A DNA stretch of 6,191 nucleotides from MKRK01 sp001896915 (GTDB lineage Bacteria > Bacillota > Clostridia > Oscillospirales > Acutalibacteraceae), in the NCBI GenBank assembly GCA_937973935.1, contig CALJJF010000097.1:1-6191 (forward strand), given 5' to 3'. The position numbers and the translations under genes are program-made. The notes under the pieces are model-generated. The model saw only the letters and a list, made by a program, of their open reading frames with translations. It was not told the DNA's origin and made no database searches. Positions 1 to 5,509 of the stretch are shown piece by piece. Position 1 is the stretch's first letter; every line of letters begins with the position of its first letter.

Positions 1-348
1 TTCCGCTTTGCCGTCTTTCACAGACAAACGGATGTATTTGATACCGGCTAAGGTGTTGATACTAAACTCAGTTTTGTCGGTCAGACCCTTATCAAACACA
101 TATTTGCCCACACAGCGGATGCCGTTTCCGCACATCTCAGAACGGGAACCGTCCGAATTGTACATATCCATATGAAAATCGGCAACATCGCTTTTTCCGA
201 TCAAAATCAGCCCGTCAGAACCAATACCAAACCGTCTGTCACTAATCTTTTTGGATATTTCACCGGGATTTTGTAATGCCGTTTCCATTACATTCACATA
301 AACATAATCGTTTCCCTGGGCTTCCATTTTTGTAAAAATCATATGCAT
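1..348 (-). CDS. dapF: Diaminopimelate epimerase, N-terminal part (cut by window edge)
   Basis: DapF interconverts LL- and meso-diaminopimelate in the cytoplasm, the step before lysine and peptidoglycan cross-link precursor formation. Seen here are 116 N-terminal residues; the family is usually about 270-280, so the C-terminal half with the second catalytic Cys lies off the left edge. The N-terminus reads MHMIFTKMEAQGNDYVYV, the usual FTKM..xGNDY start. Residues 40-48 (FGIGSDGLI) and 61-67 (DMYNSDG) are family motifs, and 72-79 (MCGNGIRC) carries the first catalytic Cys, C73. Start 348 lies 5 nt after a GGAAAGG-like site; the ATG at 342 (11 nt away) is the alternative and matches the usual family N-terminus better. 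No frameshift is visible. The gene diverges from the phosphatase gene at 857. Family assignment is very secure; only the exact start is open. Confidence 0.95.
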   Translation of the reverse strand, partial: MHMIFTKMEAQGNDYVYVNVMETALQNPGEISKKISDRRFGIGSDGLILIGKSDVADFHMDMYNSDGSRSEMCGNGIRCVGKYVFDKGLTDKTEFSINTLAGIKYIRLSVKDGKAE

Positions 349-400
349 TCGGACCTTTCCGTTAAATAGTTTTATGGCTTTATAATAAAAAATTATCTGT

Positions 401-460
401 AAAAAACAAAATTGGGCGTTTCTCTTTGAAACCCCATCGCTCAAAGTCACCGAAACGTCC
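401..460 (-). promoter_or_regulatory. Structured dapF leader with terminator-like hairpin
   Basis: Right after the predicted dapF start site, the minus-strand RNA can fold two ways. Fold A pairs GGACGTTTC (452-460) with GAAACGCCC (414-422), one mismatch, enclosing an inner 6-bp stem CTTTGA/TCAAAG (441-446 with 424-429). Fold B pairs GGGGTTTC (428-435) with the same GAAACGCCC, one bulged G and a 5-nt loop. Either hairpin is followed by a U-rich tract (401-413), the form of an intrinsic terminator, about 65 nt upstream of the dapF start. This suggests attenuation, but no antiterminator that frees the 3' arm is evident and it matches no riboswitch class that I recognise; in particular I do not see the lysine riboswitch. 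Confidence 0.45.
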
Positions 461-474
461 GTCATAATATAATT

Positions 475-503
475 ATTATAGTCGAATGCACTATGTTTGT
501 CAA
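475..503 (-). promoter_or_regulatory. Consensus sigma-A promoter of dapF
   Basis: On the minus strand a perfect -35 box TTGACA (498-503) and a perfect -10 box TATAAT (475-480) are separated by exactly 17 nt. Predicted transcription start is near 467-469, giving a leader of about 120 nt before dapF. Both hexamers match the consensus at every position, so a strong constitutive promoter is expected unless the leader attenuates it. Confidence 0.9.
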
Positions 504-856
504 GAACGCAAATGCATTTCACGACACTACAATGCCATTTCCGCAAACTACTTAACAGTGACCGAACACTGCCATCAGCACTGGTTTTTTGCCAGTGTTA
601 AGAAGCAACTAACCAATACCTTATGTTTCTTTATATACCGGTCATCTCAATGAATGTCGGTGTGTTGTGTTACCGTTACAAGCAATAATAAGAATAACGC
701 CAATTCCGGGCCAAATGCTCTACAATGGAAATCAATCTGATGCTGACATTGCATAGAACACCGAACTCGTCCTGCGGCCGTTGCCCGGTCATAAATAATG
801 CTTGAAAGCATCAACAAATTATGATACCCTTATACAAGATTATACAAAGGGGATTT
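504..856. other. Intergenic region between divergent dapF and phosphatase gene
   Basis: About 350 nt upstream of the dapF promoter and before the phosphatase start. No reading frame longer than about 40 codons has a ribosome binding site or a recognisable product. It contains a 52-nt inverted repeat (551-602) and a small ATGCT/AGCAT hairpin near 799-812. No good promoter for the phosphatase gene could be fitted: TATGAT at 820-825 and TTGAAA at 802-807 are only 12 nt apart. Confidence 0.6.
551..602. repeat. 52-nt interrupted inverted repeat
   Basis: Outer arms CTTAACAGTG (551-560) and CAGTGTTAAG (593-602) pair at 9 of 10 positions. Inside are two competing hairpins: CAGTG/CACTG (556-560 with 567-571) and an 8-bp stem (one G-U) 577-584 with 592-599 around a T-rich loop. 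No U-tract follows on either strand, so it is not an ordinary terminator. It could be a small palindromic repeat element, a protein-binding site or a remnant. Function unknown. Confidence 0.5.
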
Positions 857-1558
857 ATGATGAAGCTTTATCTGATACGGCACGGAGACCCGGATTATGA
901 AAACGATACCATCACCGAAACAGGACACAAGGAGGCACAAGCGCTGGCTAAACGCATGGCAAAGGAAGGCATCAATAAAATATATTGTTCTCCGCTGGGC
1001 CGGGCAAGGGCAACCATGCAATACACTGCGGATTTGATGAATATCACCCCAAAAATTGAAAACTGGACGGCAGAAATCGGCTTGCATGTTACAATGGAAC
1101 CTTGGGGCAAGGTGCATATCGCCGATGTACCCGGTGAGATTATTCATGGTCCCGAAATCCACACCCATGAAAACTGGAACAGCATTTCGCCCTTTGACCA
1201 TCCTGAGCTTGCCACTGCGACCGAAACCATCATGCGGGAATCCGACGGATTTCTGAAACGGCTGGGCTATGAAAGAGACGGCGGGCGCTTTTCTCCAATT
1301 CGCCCGACCAAAGACAAAGTAGCCATCTTTTGTCACTCTGCTTTTGGTCTGTTCTGGCTCTCCTATTTGTTGGGCATTCCTCCTACTCTCATGTGGTCGG
1401 GCTTCTGGCCCGCTCCCACCTCCGTTTCTGTAGTTTTGTTTGAGGAGCGTTCGGAGCAATGGGCAACCCCCCGCTGCCTCGCCTTTGGTGATACCTCCCA
1501 TTTATACGAAGCCGGTCTGCCCCAAAGCACCATGGGTTTGAAAGCGAATTTGGATTGA
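857..1558 (+). CDS. Histidine phosphatase superfamily (phosphoglycerate mutase-like) protein
   Basis: A 232-233 residue cytoplasmic protein of the histidine phosphatase (PGAM-like) superfamily, which transfers phosphate through a phospho-histidine. Numbering from the ATG at 860: MKLYLIRHG carries the R7-H8-G9 signature with the phosphorylated His; SPLGRAR at 44-50 gives the phosphate-binding Arg (R48); NWTAEIG holds a probable acid/base Glu (E72); IFCHSAFG gives the second catalytic His, H159. All core residues are present, so it is probably active, but the substrate cannot be read from sequence; the long insert between E72 and H159 points to a broad-range or specialised phosphatase rather than glycolytic mutase. 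AAAGGGG (846-852) serves ATG 857 or 860 (4 or 7 nt spacing); 860 gives the better spacing and matches the usual family start. The in-frame ATG at 821 lacks such a site. No terminator follows before the next gene. Confidence 0.9.
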   Translation: MMKLYLIRHGDPDYENDTITETGHKEAQALAKRMAKEGINKIYCSPLGRARATMQYTADLMNITPKIENWTAEIGLHVTMEPWGKVHIADVPGEIIHGPEIHTHENWNSISPFDHPELATATETIMRESDGFLKRLGYERDGGRFSPIRPTKDKVAIFCHSAFGLFWLSYLLGIPPTLMWSGFWPAPTSVSVVLFEERSEQWATPRCLAFGDTSHLYEAGLPQSTMGLKANLD

Positions 1559-1566
1559 GTATTTTC

Positions 1567-1595
1567 TTGACGAATTCAGTATTTTCCATTATAAT
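1567..1595 (+). promoter_or_regulatory. Sigma-A promoter of the 1627 gene
   Basis: TTGACG (1567-1572) and perfect TATAAT (1590-1595) with a 17-nt spacer. The start site near 1602 leaves a 25-nt leader containing AGGAGG (1611-1616). It lies only 8 nt after the stop of the phosphatase gene, so the downstream gene is independently transcribed, possibly with read-through from upstream. Confidence 0.85.
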
Positions 1596-1626
1596 AAAGT
1601 TAAAATTTGCAGGAGGGAGATTCATA

Positions 1627-2085
1627 ATGTTAAATCCTGATGTTTACATCGCTTTAGTGATTGTTTTTTTTATTGTTGTTATCATTACTGTTTTTTGTGT
1701 AAGAGCAATGAAAAAAGACAAAAAACAAGAACAAAAGATTTTGGATGAACACAATGCCATAAAAAGAGATTTGGTTTATCATCATTCTGGCTTATCCATA
1801 TCGGAGGGCGCTCGTTGCACAATCTATCTATGCAATGACAAATTCATATTTGAACATGAAACCGAAACCATCAACCTGTCTTTTGATAAAATAACCGGTG
1901 TGGAAAAGGTTGAAAACACAGAAATGAGCAGCGAAAGATACAGCTATCTGTTTGTGTTTACCTATTCATCCGACAACGAAACAAAGACCCTCAAGTTTTA
2001 CTTACCTGCCAGCAATTATGCAGGCTTTATGATTCTATGGTTTAATGATAGAAAAAAACAACCGGCAAAAGTGATTGATCTATAA
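1627..2085 (+). CDS. Hypothetical single-pass membrane protein (152 aa)
   Basis: Not recognised. Residues 6-27 form one hydrophobic segment (VYIALVIVFFIVVIITVF) preceded by an uncharged N-terminus and followed by a Lys-rich stretch (28-37), predicting an N-out/C-in anchor. The remaining 115 residues are a soluble, cytosolic, beta-rich domain with alternating hydrophobic strands (IYLCNDKFIFE, INLSFDKITGVEKV, YLFVFTY, KTLKFYLP) ending in a helix-like YAGFMILWFNDRKK. That strand-strand-helix order recalls bacterial PH/GRAM-like domains, but this is a guess from pattern alone. ATG 1627 is chosen because AGGAGG at 1611-1616 sits 10 nt upstream; an in-frame TTG at 1555 lies before the promoter and is not the start. 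It has its own near-consensus promoter and ends at a strong bidirectional terminator, so it is probably a one-gene unit. Confidence 0.8.
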   Translation: MLNPDVYIALVIVFFIVVIITVFCVRAMKKDKKQEQKILDEHNAIKRDLVYHHSGLSISEGARCTIYLCNDKFIFEHETETINLSFDKITGVEKVENTEMSSERYSYLFVFTYSSDNETKTLKFYLPASNYAGFMILWFNDRKKQPAKVIDL

Positions 2086-2139
2086 GTGCCTGTCAACAAT
2101 GGCAATCGCATTTGTTTTCACTTAGGTTATCATCCGTCT

Positions 2140-2177
2140 ATAAAACAAAGACCGCAGAACTGCGGTCTTTGTTTTAT
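2140..2177. terminator. Bidirectional intrinsic terminator between convergent genes
   Basis: Perfect 18-nt inverted arms (2140-2157 and 2160-2177) with GC-rich core ACCGCAG/CTGCGGT and A-rich/U-rich outer ends, so each strand yields a stable hairpin whose outer 3' arm is U-rich. It lies 54 nt after the + gene stop (2085) and 42 nt after the - gene stop (2220), and should end both transcripts. Confidence 0.92.
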
Positions 2178-2219
2178 GTTATATTCTTCTATTGATACAC
2201 CCATCGCTGAAGAGGCAAT

Positions 2220-2468
2220 CTATTCGTTTATCTTACTCTTCTCCTCAATTTCGATTTGCATGACGTTCATTTTTCCTTTCATGGTGTATAAATCGGTCAG
2301 AACGATTTCCTGGTTTTCCAGCAATTTTGCTACGCCAAAGGGAATGGCACTGGAAAGCACACCGCCGGCAAGGCCAAGGAACAAACCAATTCCGCTCCCG
2401 CTCATCGCCCCCGCAGCAAGCCCTATTACAATGTAACCAATACCGGCAAGCTTCAAAAATTTAATCAT
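2220..2468 (-). CDS. Small Gly-rich two-helix membrane protein (82 aa)
   Basis: Not recognised as a named family. Residues 7-22 and about 25-47 are two hydrophobic helices rich in small residues (GIGYIVIGLAAGAMSGSG, then GIGLFLGLAGGVLSSAIPFG), giving a tight helical hairpin of glycine-zipper character. The C-terminal tail (50-82) is soluble and charged, ending in EIEEKSKINE. The start is ATG 2468, with GAGGTG (2475-2480) 6 nt upstream; the longer in-frame reading up to 2537 would overlap the lipoprotein stop and add a non-membrane Cys-rich leader, so it is rejected. It is last in an apparent operon, 53 nt behind the lipoprotein gene, and is followed by the shared terminator at 2140-2177. Its role is unknown; partnership with the two upstream envelope genes is inferred from position only. 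Confidence 0.75.
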   Translation of the reverse strand: MIKFLKLAGIGYIVIGLAAGAMSGSGIGLFLGLAGGVLSSAIPFGVAKLLENQEIVLTDLYTMKGKMNVMQIEIEEKSKINE

Positions 2469-2521
2469 TCCATTCACCTCAAAACAGATTATTCCACCCT
2501 CATCCGGGCAAGACCCACAGC

Positions 2522-2926
2522 TCAGCCGGCACCCCAACCCGCAATCATCCAGTCTTTTTCTTCAGTTTCTTTTACTAAGCGATAAGACCAGTGGTATACA
2601 CCATTCTCCATTCCGCTGCCAGAGCCGCCTTTATAATTCACTTCAAATTCCACATAAACCATAGTACTCAGTTCGCTTTTTTCTTCCGGATTTTTGGTTT
2701 CTTTACAGCTTTTTAGCGCAATGGATTGAAGTTTATTGAGCTCATAATCTGCACCCCTTTGCTGTGGCATCACTAAGCTATCCATTTTATGGATGCTTTT
2801 CATCTGCCAATAGGAAAAATAAAGTTGCACCGTTTCTTCCGGGCTCTGCCCCTGAGGGCGAGTTGTTTTTACACAGCCAACCAAAACCAGAATAAAAACA
2901 AGTATGATTGCGGTCGTTCTTTTCAT
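2522..2926 (-). CDS. DUF4829-like lipoprotein (134 aa)
   Basis: A predicted exported lipoprotein. The N-terminus is MKRTTAIILVFILVLVGC: positive charges, a hydrophobic core and a lipobox L15-V-G-C18, so Cys18 would be lipidated and the protein tethered outside the cytoplasmic membrane. The mature part starts SPEETVQLYFSYWQ and ends DWMIAGWGAG, with a central VYVEFEVNYKGG strand. That layout, an NTF2-like helix start and a closing W-x-I-x-x-W-G, resembles DUF4829 proteins of clostridia; this is from memory of the family and not a database hit. ATG 2926 follows AAGGAG (2937-2942) by 10 nt; the in-frame ATG at 2947 lies upstream of that site and is rejected. It sits 68 nt after the six-helix protein and 53 nt before the small membrane protein, on the same strand. 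Function unknown. Confidence 0.82.
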   Translation of the reverse strand: MKRTTAIILVFILVLVGCVKTTRPQGQSPEETVQLYFSYWQMKSIHKMDSLVMPQQRGADYELNKLQSIALKSCKETKNPEEKSELSTMVYVEFEVNYKGGSGSGMENGVYHWSYRLVKETEEKDWMIAGWGAG

Positions 2927-2994
2927 CCGGCTATCACTCCTTAACATAGTCTAAAACAATACCCCATGCTAAAACCATCTTATATCGATCGCCG

Positions 2995-3711
2995 TCAATT
3001 GTTTAGCAGCGCCTGGTTATTCTCCTCACAGTCTGAATGCTCGGATTGTTTCGGTGGATTATTGACAAAGACATTCAAAATCAGCGTTGCAAAGGAACTG
3101 ATCGTCATCGCCAATATAAAAATAAGGAACGCCATCAAAATATCGCCGATATTTTGTCTTTGATTTACGGTATAAGCGAAAAAGACAATAAGGCTGAGCA
3201 GCGACGTAAAAATAACACTGATCCCCGTGCTTTTGACCAGAAAGGGCTTTCCTTTTATGCGCAGCAGTTCAATCATCATACACAAGGTCGTATGAAAAAC
3301 AAGCATAACAAAAATATATAACAGCATTTTAATACTGTTTGTCGGCTGTTGGGGACGATTGACTAAAAGCTTATATGAACCAACGCAAAGTATCACACCA
3401 TAATAAAAGCTCATCAATCCGAGAAACAAATTGCTTATCCGCCGGCTTAAGTGCCTTCTGAAAAACAGGAACACACTCCACATTGTAAAAATCATATTGC
3501 AAATTAGAAGAATCAGCACTGATTCCATCAGCTTTACACCCAAAAGGACTACCGGCAGTGATATTGCCCACATGAACAACATCATTAAAAACACGTACCC
3601 TTTGTGAAATACATCATCATCCATTGTTTTGATGGTTTCTATCTCTGTCATAATCAGGGGCTTCTTTTCTACACATCCATGTGATCCATGGTTATGCTCC
3701 AAATGCCCCAT
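2995..3711 (-). CDS. Six-helix membrane protein with His-rich N-terminus (238 aa)
   Basis: Not recognised. Hydrophobic segments lie at about residues 38-58, 62-84, 94-114, 128-149, 160-181 and 189-215, predicting six membrane helices with short loops and both ends in the cytoplasm. The first 13 residues MGHLEHNHGSHGC hold four His and one Cys, a possible metal-binding tail; the C-terminus (218-238) is polar with a second Cys. ATG 3711 is preferred: AAAGG lies 4 nt upstream (3716-3720), and the predicted start site near 3763 excludes the in-frame ATG at 3798. ATG 3651 would drop the His-rich tail but has no visible ribosome binding site. It is first in an apparent operon with the lipoprotein and small membrane protein. 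No transporter signature, ABC partner or nucleotide-binding motif is seen, so no function is assigned. Confidence 0.8.
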   Translation of the reverse strand: MGHLEHNHGSHGCVEKKPLIMTEIETIKTMDDDVFHKGYVFLMMLFMWAISLPVVLLGVKLMESVLILLICNMIFTMWSVFLFFRRHLSRRISNLFLGLMSFYYGVILCVGSYKLLVNRPQQPTNSIKMLLYIFVMLVFHTTLCMMIELLRIKGKPFLVKSTGISVIFTSLLSLIVFFAYTVNQRQNIGDILMAFLIFILAMTISSFATLILNVFVNNPPKQSEHSDCEENNQALLNN

Positions 3712-3769
3712 CCCACCTTTCTCGTTCTCTTTATACTGCAACCAAGTATAATCTATTGTCAACAGATTT

Positions 3770-3798
3770 ATTATATTACAGTTTTTATGCAAACGCAA
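3770..3798 (-). promoter_or_regulatory. Probable promoter of the three-gene membrane/lipoprotein operon
   Basis: Perfect -10 TATAAT (3770-3775) with a weak -35 TTGCGT (3793-3798) at 17 nt spacing, giving a start near 3763 and a leader of about 50 nt. A perfect TTGACA also occurs just downstream (3757-3762), but its nearest TATAAA (3730-3735) is 21 nt away, too far for a standard promoter. Which one is used is uncertain. Confidence 0.5.
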
Positions 3799-3977
3799 CC
3801 ACCAATACAGACACAGGATGTTTTCACGCTATTTTAAGGAGAGTGGTGTTTGCACAATTGTGAGAGAAATATTGATACAGCTGTGAAGGATTTCAGAAAA
3901 GCCCCTCATATGCTGTTTAACATTGATCGATAACCACTTTGGGGTCAATTTGATTTTCATCAATAAACCAACCCACC

Positions 3978-4009
3978 ACAAATAGAAAAATCATGATATT
4001 TCTATTTGT
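3978..4009. repeat. 32-nt near-perfect palindrome
   Basis: Arms ACAAATAGAAA (3978-3988) and TTTCTATTTGT (3999-4009) are perfectly complementary, and the centre ATCATGAT is itself palindromic; only the A/A pair at 3989/3998 breaks symmetry. It has low GC and no following U-tract, so it is more like a dimeric-protein operator or cruciform site than a terminator. No gene starts beside it. Confidence 0.6.
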
Positions 4010-4199
4010 CAAAAAGCCGATATCAAAAAAACATTATTGATTCACAACCACACACAGCACCTGCAGCCATGAAATACAGCAACAAACTCAGATACAAACA
4101 TATCACAAAAGCAAAAGGCTCTAGGTTCAGCCATTCTTCTTTATATTAAACACTTTACTTGCTGTTTAAAAGCTCTCATTAAGTATTTTCCAAAACGCC

Positions 4200-4262
4200 A
4201 TCCTATTTTATCCTTGGCGTAGTCAAGCCTAAGTATGATCAGTCTCATAATAGGATAGACTG
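4200..4262. repeat. Competing inverted repeats
   Basis: ATCCTATT (4200-4207) is complementary to AATAGGAT (4249-4256), and CAGTCT (4240-4245) to AGACTG (4257-4262); the second stem encloses one arm of the first, so they are mutually exclusive. Such pairs can occur by chance in AT-rich DNA. Confidence 0.25.
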
Positions 4263-4756
4263 CCTTCTTATACAAACCACACCCTAGCTATTTTCAAAGA
4301 TTTATTTCAACAATCCAGTTTGCATATTTTATGGCTTCATTAATCGCATTCTGAAATTTTCCATTATATTTTATATTTTAAACCTAGCAGCTACTATTTT
4401 TATATTCATCTATTCCTAGATATTACTGATCAGCCGTATATACTCTTTTGCTCCAATAGATAATTTTTATAATCCAACTTTCCTTTTAATTATATGACTT
4501 TCCATTTTGGCATTTTATTCGCTGCCAATTCATGATAGAGTTGCTGGTACGATTTCATATCACACTAAAGCTCTTTGTGACCATTCCACTAGATACCATG
4601 GTATCGATCATTCGTTCATTTACTACTTTATTCTATATCTAATCTTTATTGGTACAAAACGAATTGTTAATTTAAAACTTTTTTATTCCTGATTCAGAGT
4701 TTACGTATTTGAATTACAATCTTCACAAATTTATTCCAATGCTATTTATTTTTTAT

Positions 4757-4784
4757 AAAAAAAATGGTCGCAGAAACTGCGACC
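4757..4784 (-). terminator. Intrinsic terminator
   Basis: Perfect stem GGTCGCAG/CTGCGACC (arms 4777-4784 and 4766-4773) with loop TTT, followed on the minus strand by A and then eight U. A textbook rho-independent terminator with no protein gene directly upstream of it. Confidence 0.88.
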
Positions 4785-4820
4785 TAGAAAGAAAGGGTGT
4801 TTAGACAACATAAACACCGT
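4757..4820 (-). ncRNA. Candidate ~64-nt small RNA with two hairpins
   Basis: A compact transcription unit on the minus strand. A promoter (4826-4854) predicts a start near 4820. The RNA would begin at once with an 8-bp hairpin GGTGTTTA/TAAACACC (4811-4818 with 4796-4803, 7-nt loop), then a pyrimidine-rich linker CTTTCTTTCTA (4785-4795), then an 8-bp GC-rich hairpin (4766-4784, 3-nt loop) and U8. It does not resemble tRNA, 6S, SRP, tmRNA or a riboswitch as far as I can tell. It is not the terminator of the surface-protein gene, which has its own at 5466-5498. Alternative: the end structure of a decayed mobile element, since tnpA debris lies 360 nt away. Transcription is inferred from signals only. 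Confidence 0.5.
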
Positions 4821-4825
4821 TAATT

Positions 4826-4854
4826 ATAATACTACAATATCTTTACATAATCAA
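4826..4854 (-). promoter_or_regulatory. Promoter of the candidate small RNA
   Basis: TTGATT (4849-4854) and TATTAT (4826-4831) on the minus strand with a 17-nt spacer. Four 5-nt A-tracts spaced 8, 10 and 10 nt lie directly upstream of the -35 box (4860-4892), as in curved or UP-element promoters. Hexamers match the consensus at 4 and 5 of 6 positions. Confidence 0.6.
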
Positions 4855-5181
4855 GCATATTTTTGTATTTTTGTGTGTTTTTATCACTTTTTGTGTCTCA
4901 TCAATGTTCATTTGTACTATTTATGCAGTTTTTCATTGTGTTATCATACCACACTTACTCATCTTTCGTTAGTCATGGATTCTTAAAACAAATATTTATC
5001 ATCTCTTTTTTTGGATAATTGCCATATAAAGAATTTTAGTTCGTTGTATTTTTGTACTTGATTTGATTGATAAATAAATTCAACCGTCTCCATTGTTTAT
5101 ACTGCGTCCACTCTTACTTTTGAATCTGTTTCAACTCGCAATTACAAGTATGAAAATAACACGTAACACAATGATACCACT
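4855..5181. other. AT-rich stretch between small-RNA promoter and tnpA remnant
   Basis: No intact gene. This is where the C-terminal two thirds of an IS200-type transposase would lie if the element were complete, but neither the HUH motif nor the catalytic Tyr region can be recognised in any minus-strand frame. Phased A-tracts occupy 4860-4892. Otherwise nothing is seen. Confidence 0.55.
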
Positions 5182-5326
5182 ACCATTCTTCAATTGATAC
5201 TACTGAACAATTTTTAGATGTCTGCCTTGATTTTCCGAGCATCCCTTTTTTACGATATTGGGGGACAAATACGATGTGATAACGGCATATCGATTTAAAA
5301 TACGGTAGATCATTTATGTCTTTCAT
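5180..5326 (-). pseudogene. Decayed IS200/IS605-family TnpA fragment
   Basis: The reading MKDINDLPYFKSICRYHIVF continues VPQYRKKGMLGK and stops after 48 codons (TAG at 5180-5182). The block CRYHIVFVPQYRKK is the conserved N-terminal strand of IS200-type Y1 transposases, normally about 130-150 residues. A one-base loss in the A-run at 5231-5234 would explain the break: shifting frame there gives GKIKADI, as in intact relatives, then an immediate stop. The HUH pair and the catalytic Tyr cannot be found, so the enzyme is dead. An AAAAGGTG-type ribosome binding site precedes ATG 5326 by about 8 nt. Element ends were not delimited. Assignment rests on the N-terminal motif from memory of the family. 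Confidence 0.7.
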
Positions 5327-5465
5327 AACATATACACCTTTTATTTCATTGTTGCAGTCGGCAAAGCTGCTTTTATTTTATCTAAGGGTATGTTTCTTGT
5401 CTTGAATAAAGGTTTTATATTCTCCCAATAAAACGGGGGTTTATTTGCGAAGAAGCTACAACGAC

Positions 5466-5498
5466 AAAAAAAGAGCAACCATTATGGTTGCTCTTTTC
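5466..5498 (-). terminator. Terminator of the cohesin-like surface protein gene
   Basis: Minus-strand arms AAAAGAGCAACC (5486-5497) and GGTTGCTCTTTT (5469-5480), perfect 12 bp with a 5-nt loop, followed by a run of U (down to 5466). It starts 12 nt after the stop codon at 5510-5512. Confidence 0.92.
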
Positions 5499-5509
5499 AG
5501 TTACAGAGA

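Larger units (their letters stand above)
3799..4755. other. Gene-poor AT-rich region
   Basis: Nearly 1 kb with no convincing gene on either strand. The longest readings (61 codons at 4507-4692 on +, TTG start without a ribosome binding site) have no recognisable product. The stretch holds a 32-nt palindrome (3978-4009) and weaker inverted repeats near 4200-4262. No tRNA, rRNA or CRISPR pattern was seen. It may be decayed coding DNA or an unannotated structured region. Confidence 0.6.

Noticed and set aside
349..465. In-frame 39-codon N-terminal extension of dapF starting at ATG 465
   Set aside because: The frame is open, but the ATG lies at the predicted transcription start with no ribosome binding site, the residues are unlike DapF N-termini, and the hairpin/U-tract occupies this stretch.
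676..792. 38-residue minus-strand open frame in the dapF/phosphatase intergenic region
   Set aside because: No ribosome binding site and no recognisable similarity.
830..1501. 223-codon open frame antisense to the phosphatase gene
   Set aside because: It is a shadow: the plus strand carries all histidine-phosphatase motifs and a ribosome binding site, while the antisense product has no recognisable feature.
2086..2436. 116-codon plus-strand open frame
   Set aside because: It runs through the terminator hairpin and is antisense to the small membrane protein; no ribosome binding site.
2970..2998. Internal promoter before the lipoprotein gene (TTGACG at 2993-2998)
   Set aside because: The hexamer 17 nt downstream is GTTTTA, a poor -10; nearby spacings are no better.
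3917..3994. 25-residue minus-strand peptide with a hydrophobic start (MIFLFVVGWF)
   Set aside because: Toxin-like at first sight, but it has no ribosome binding site and its start sits inside the 32-nt palindrome.
4042..4134. 30-residue Cys-containing minus-strand peptide
   Set aside because: Only a weak AAGAAG precedes the ATG; no promoter or similarity seen.
4507..4692. 61-codon plus-strand open frame with TTG start
   Set aside because: No ribosome binding site or recognisable product, composition like the surrounding AT-rich DNA; chance is likely.
4741..4811. 21-residue peptide inside the candidate small RNA
   Set aside because: The frame runs through the terminator and past the predicted RNA end, and only a weak GGTG lies upstream.
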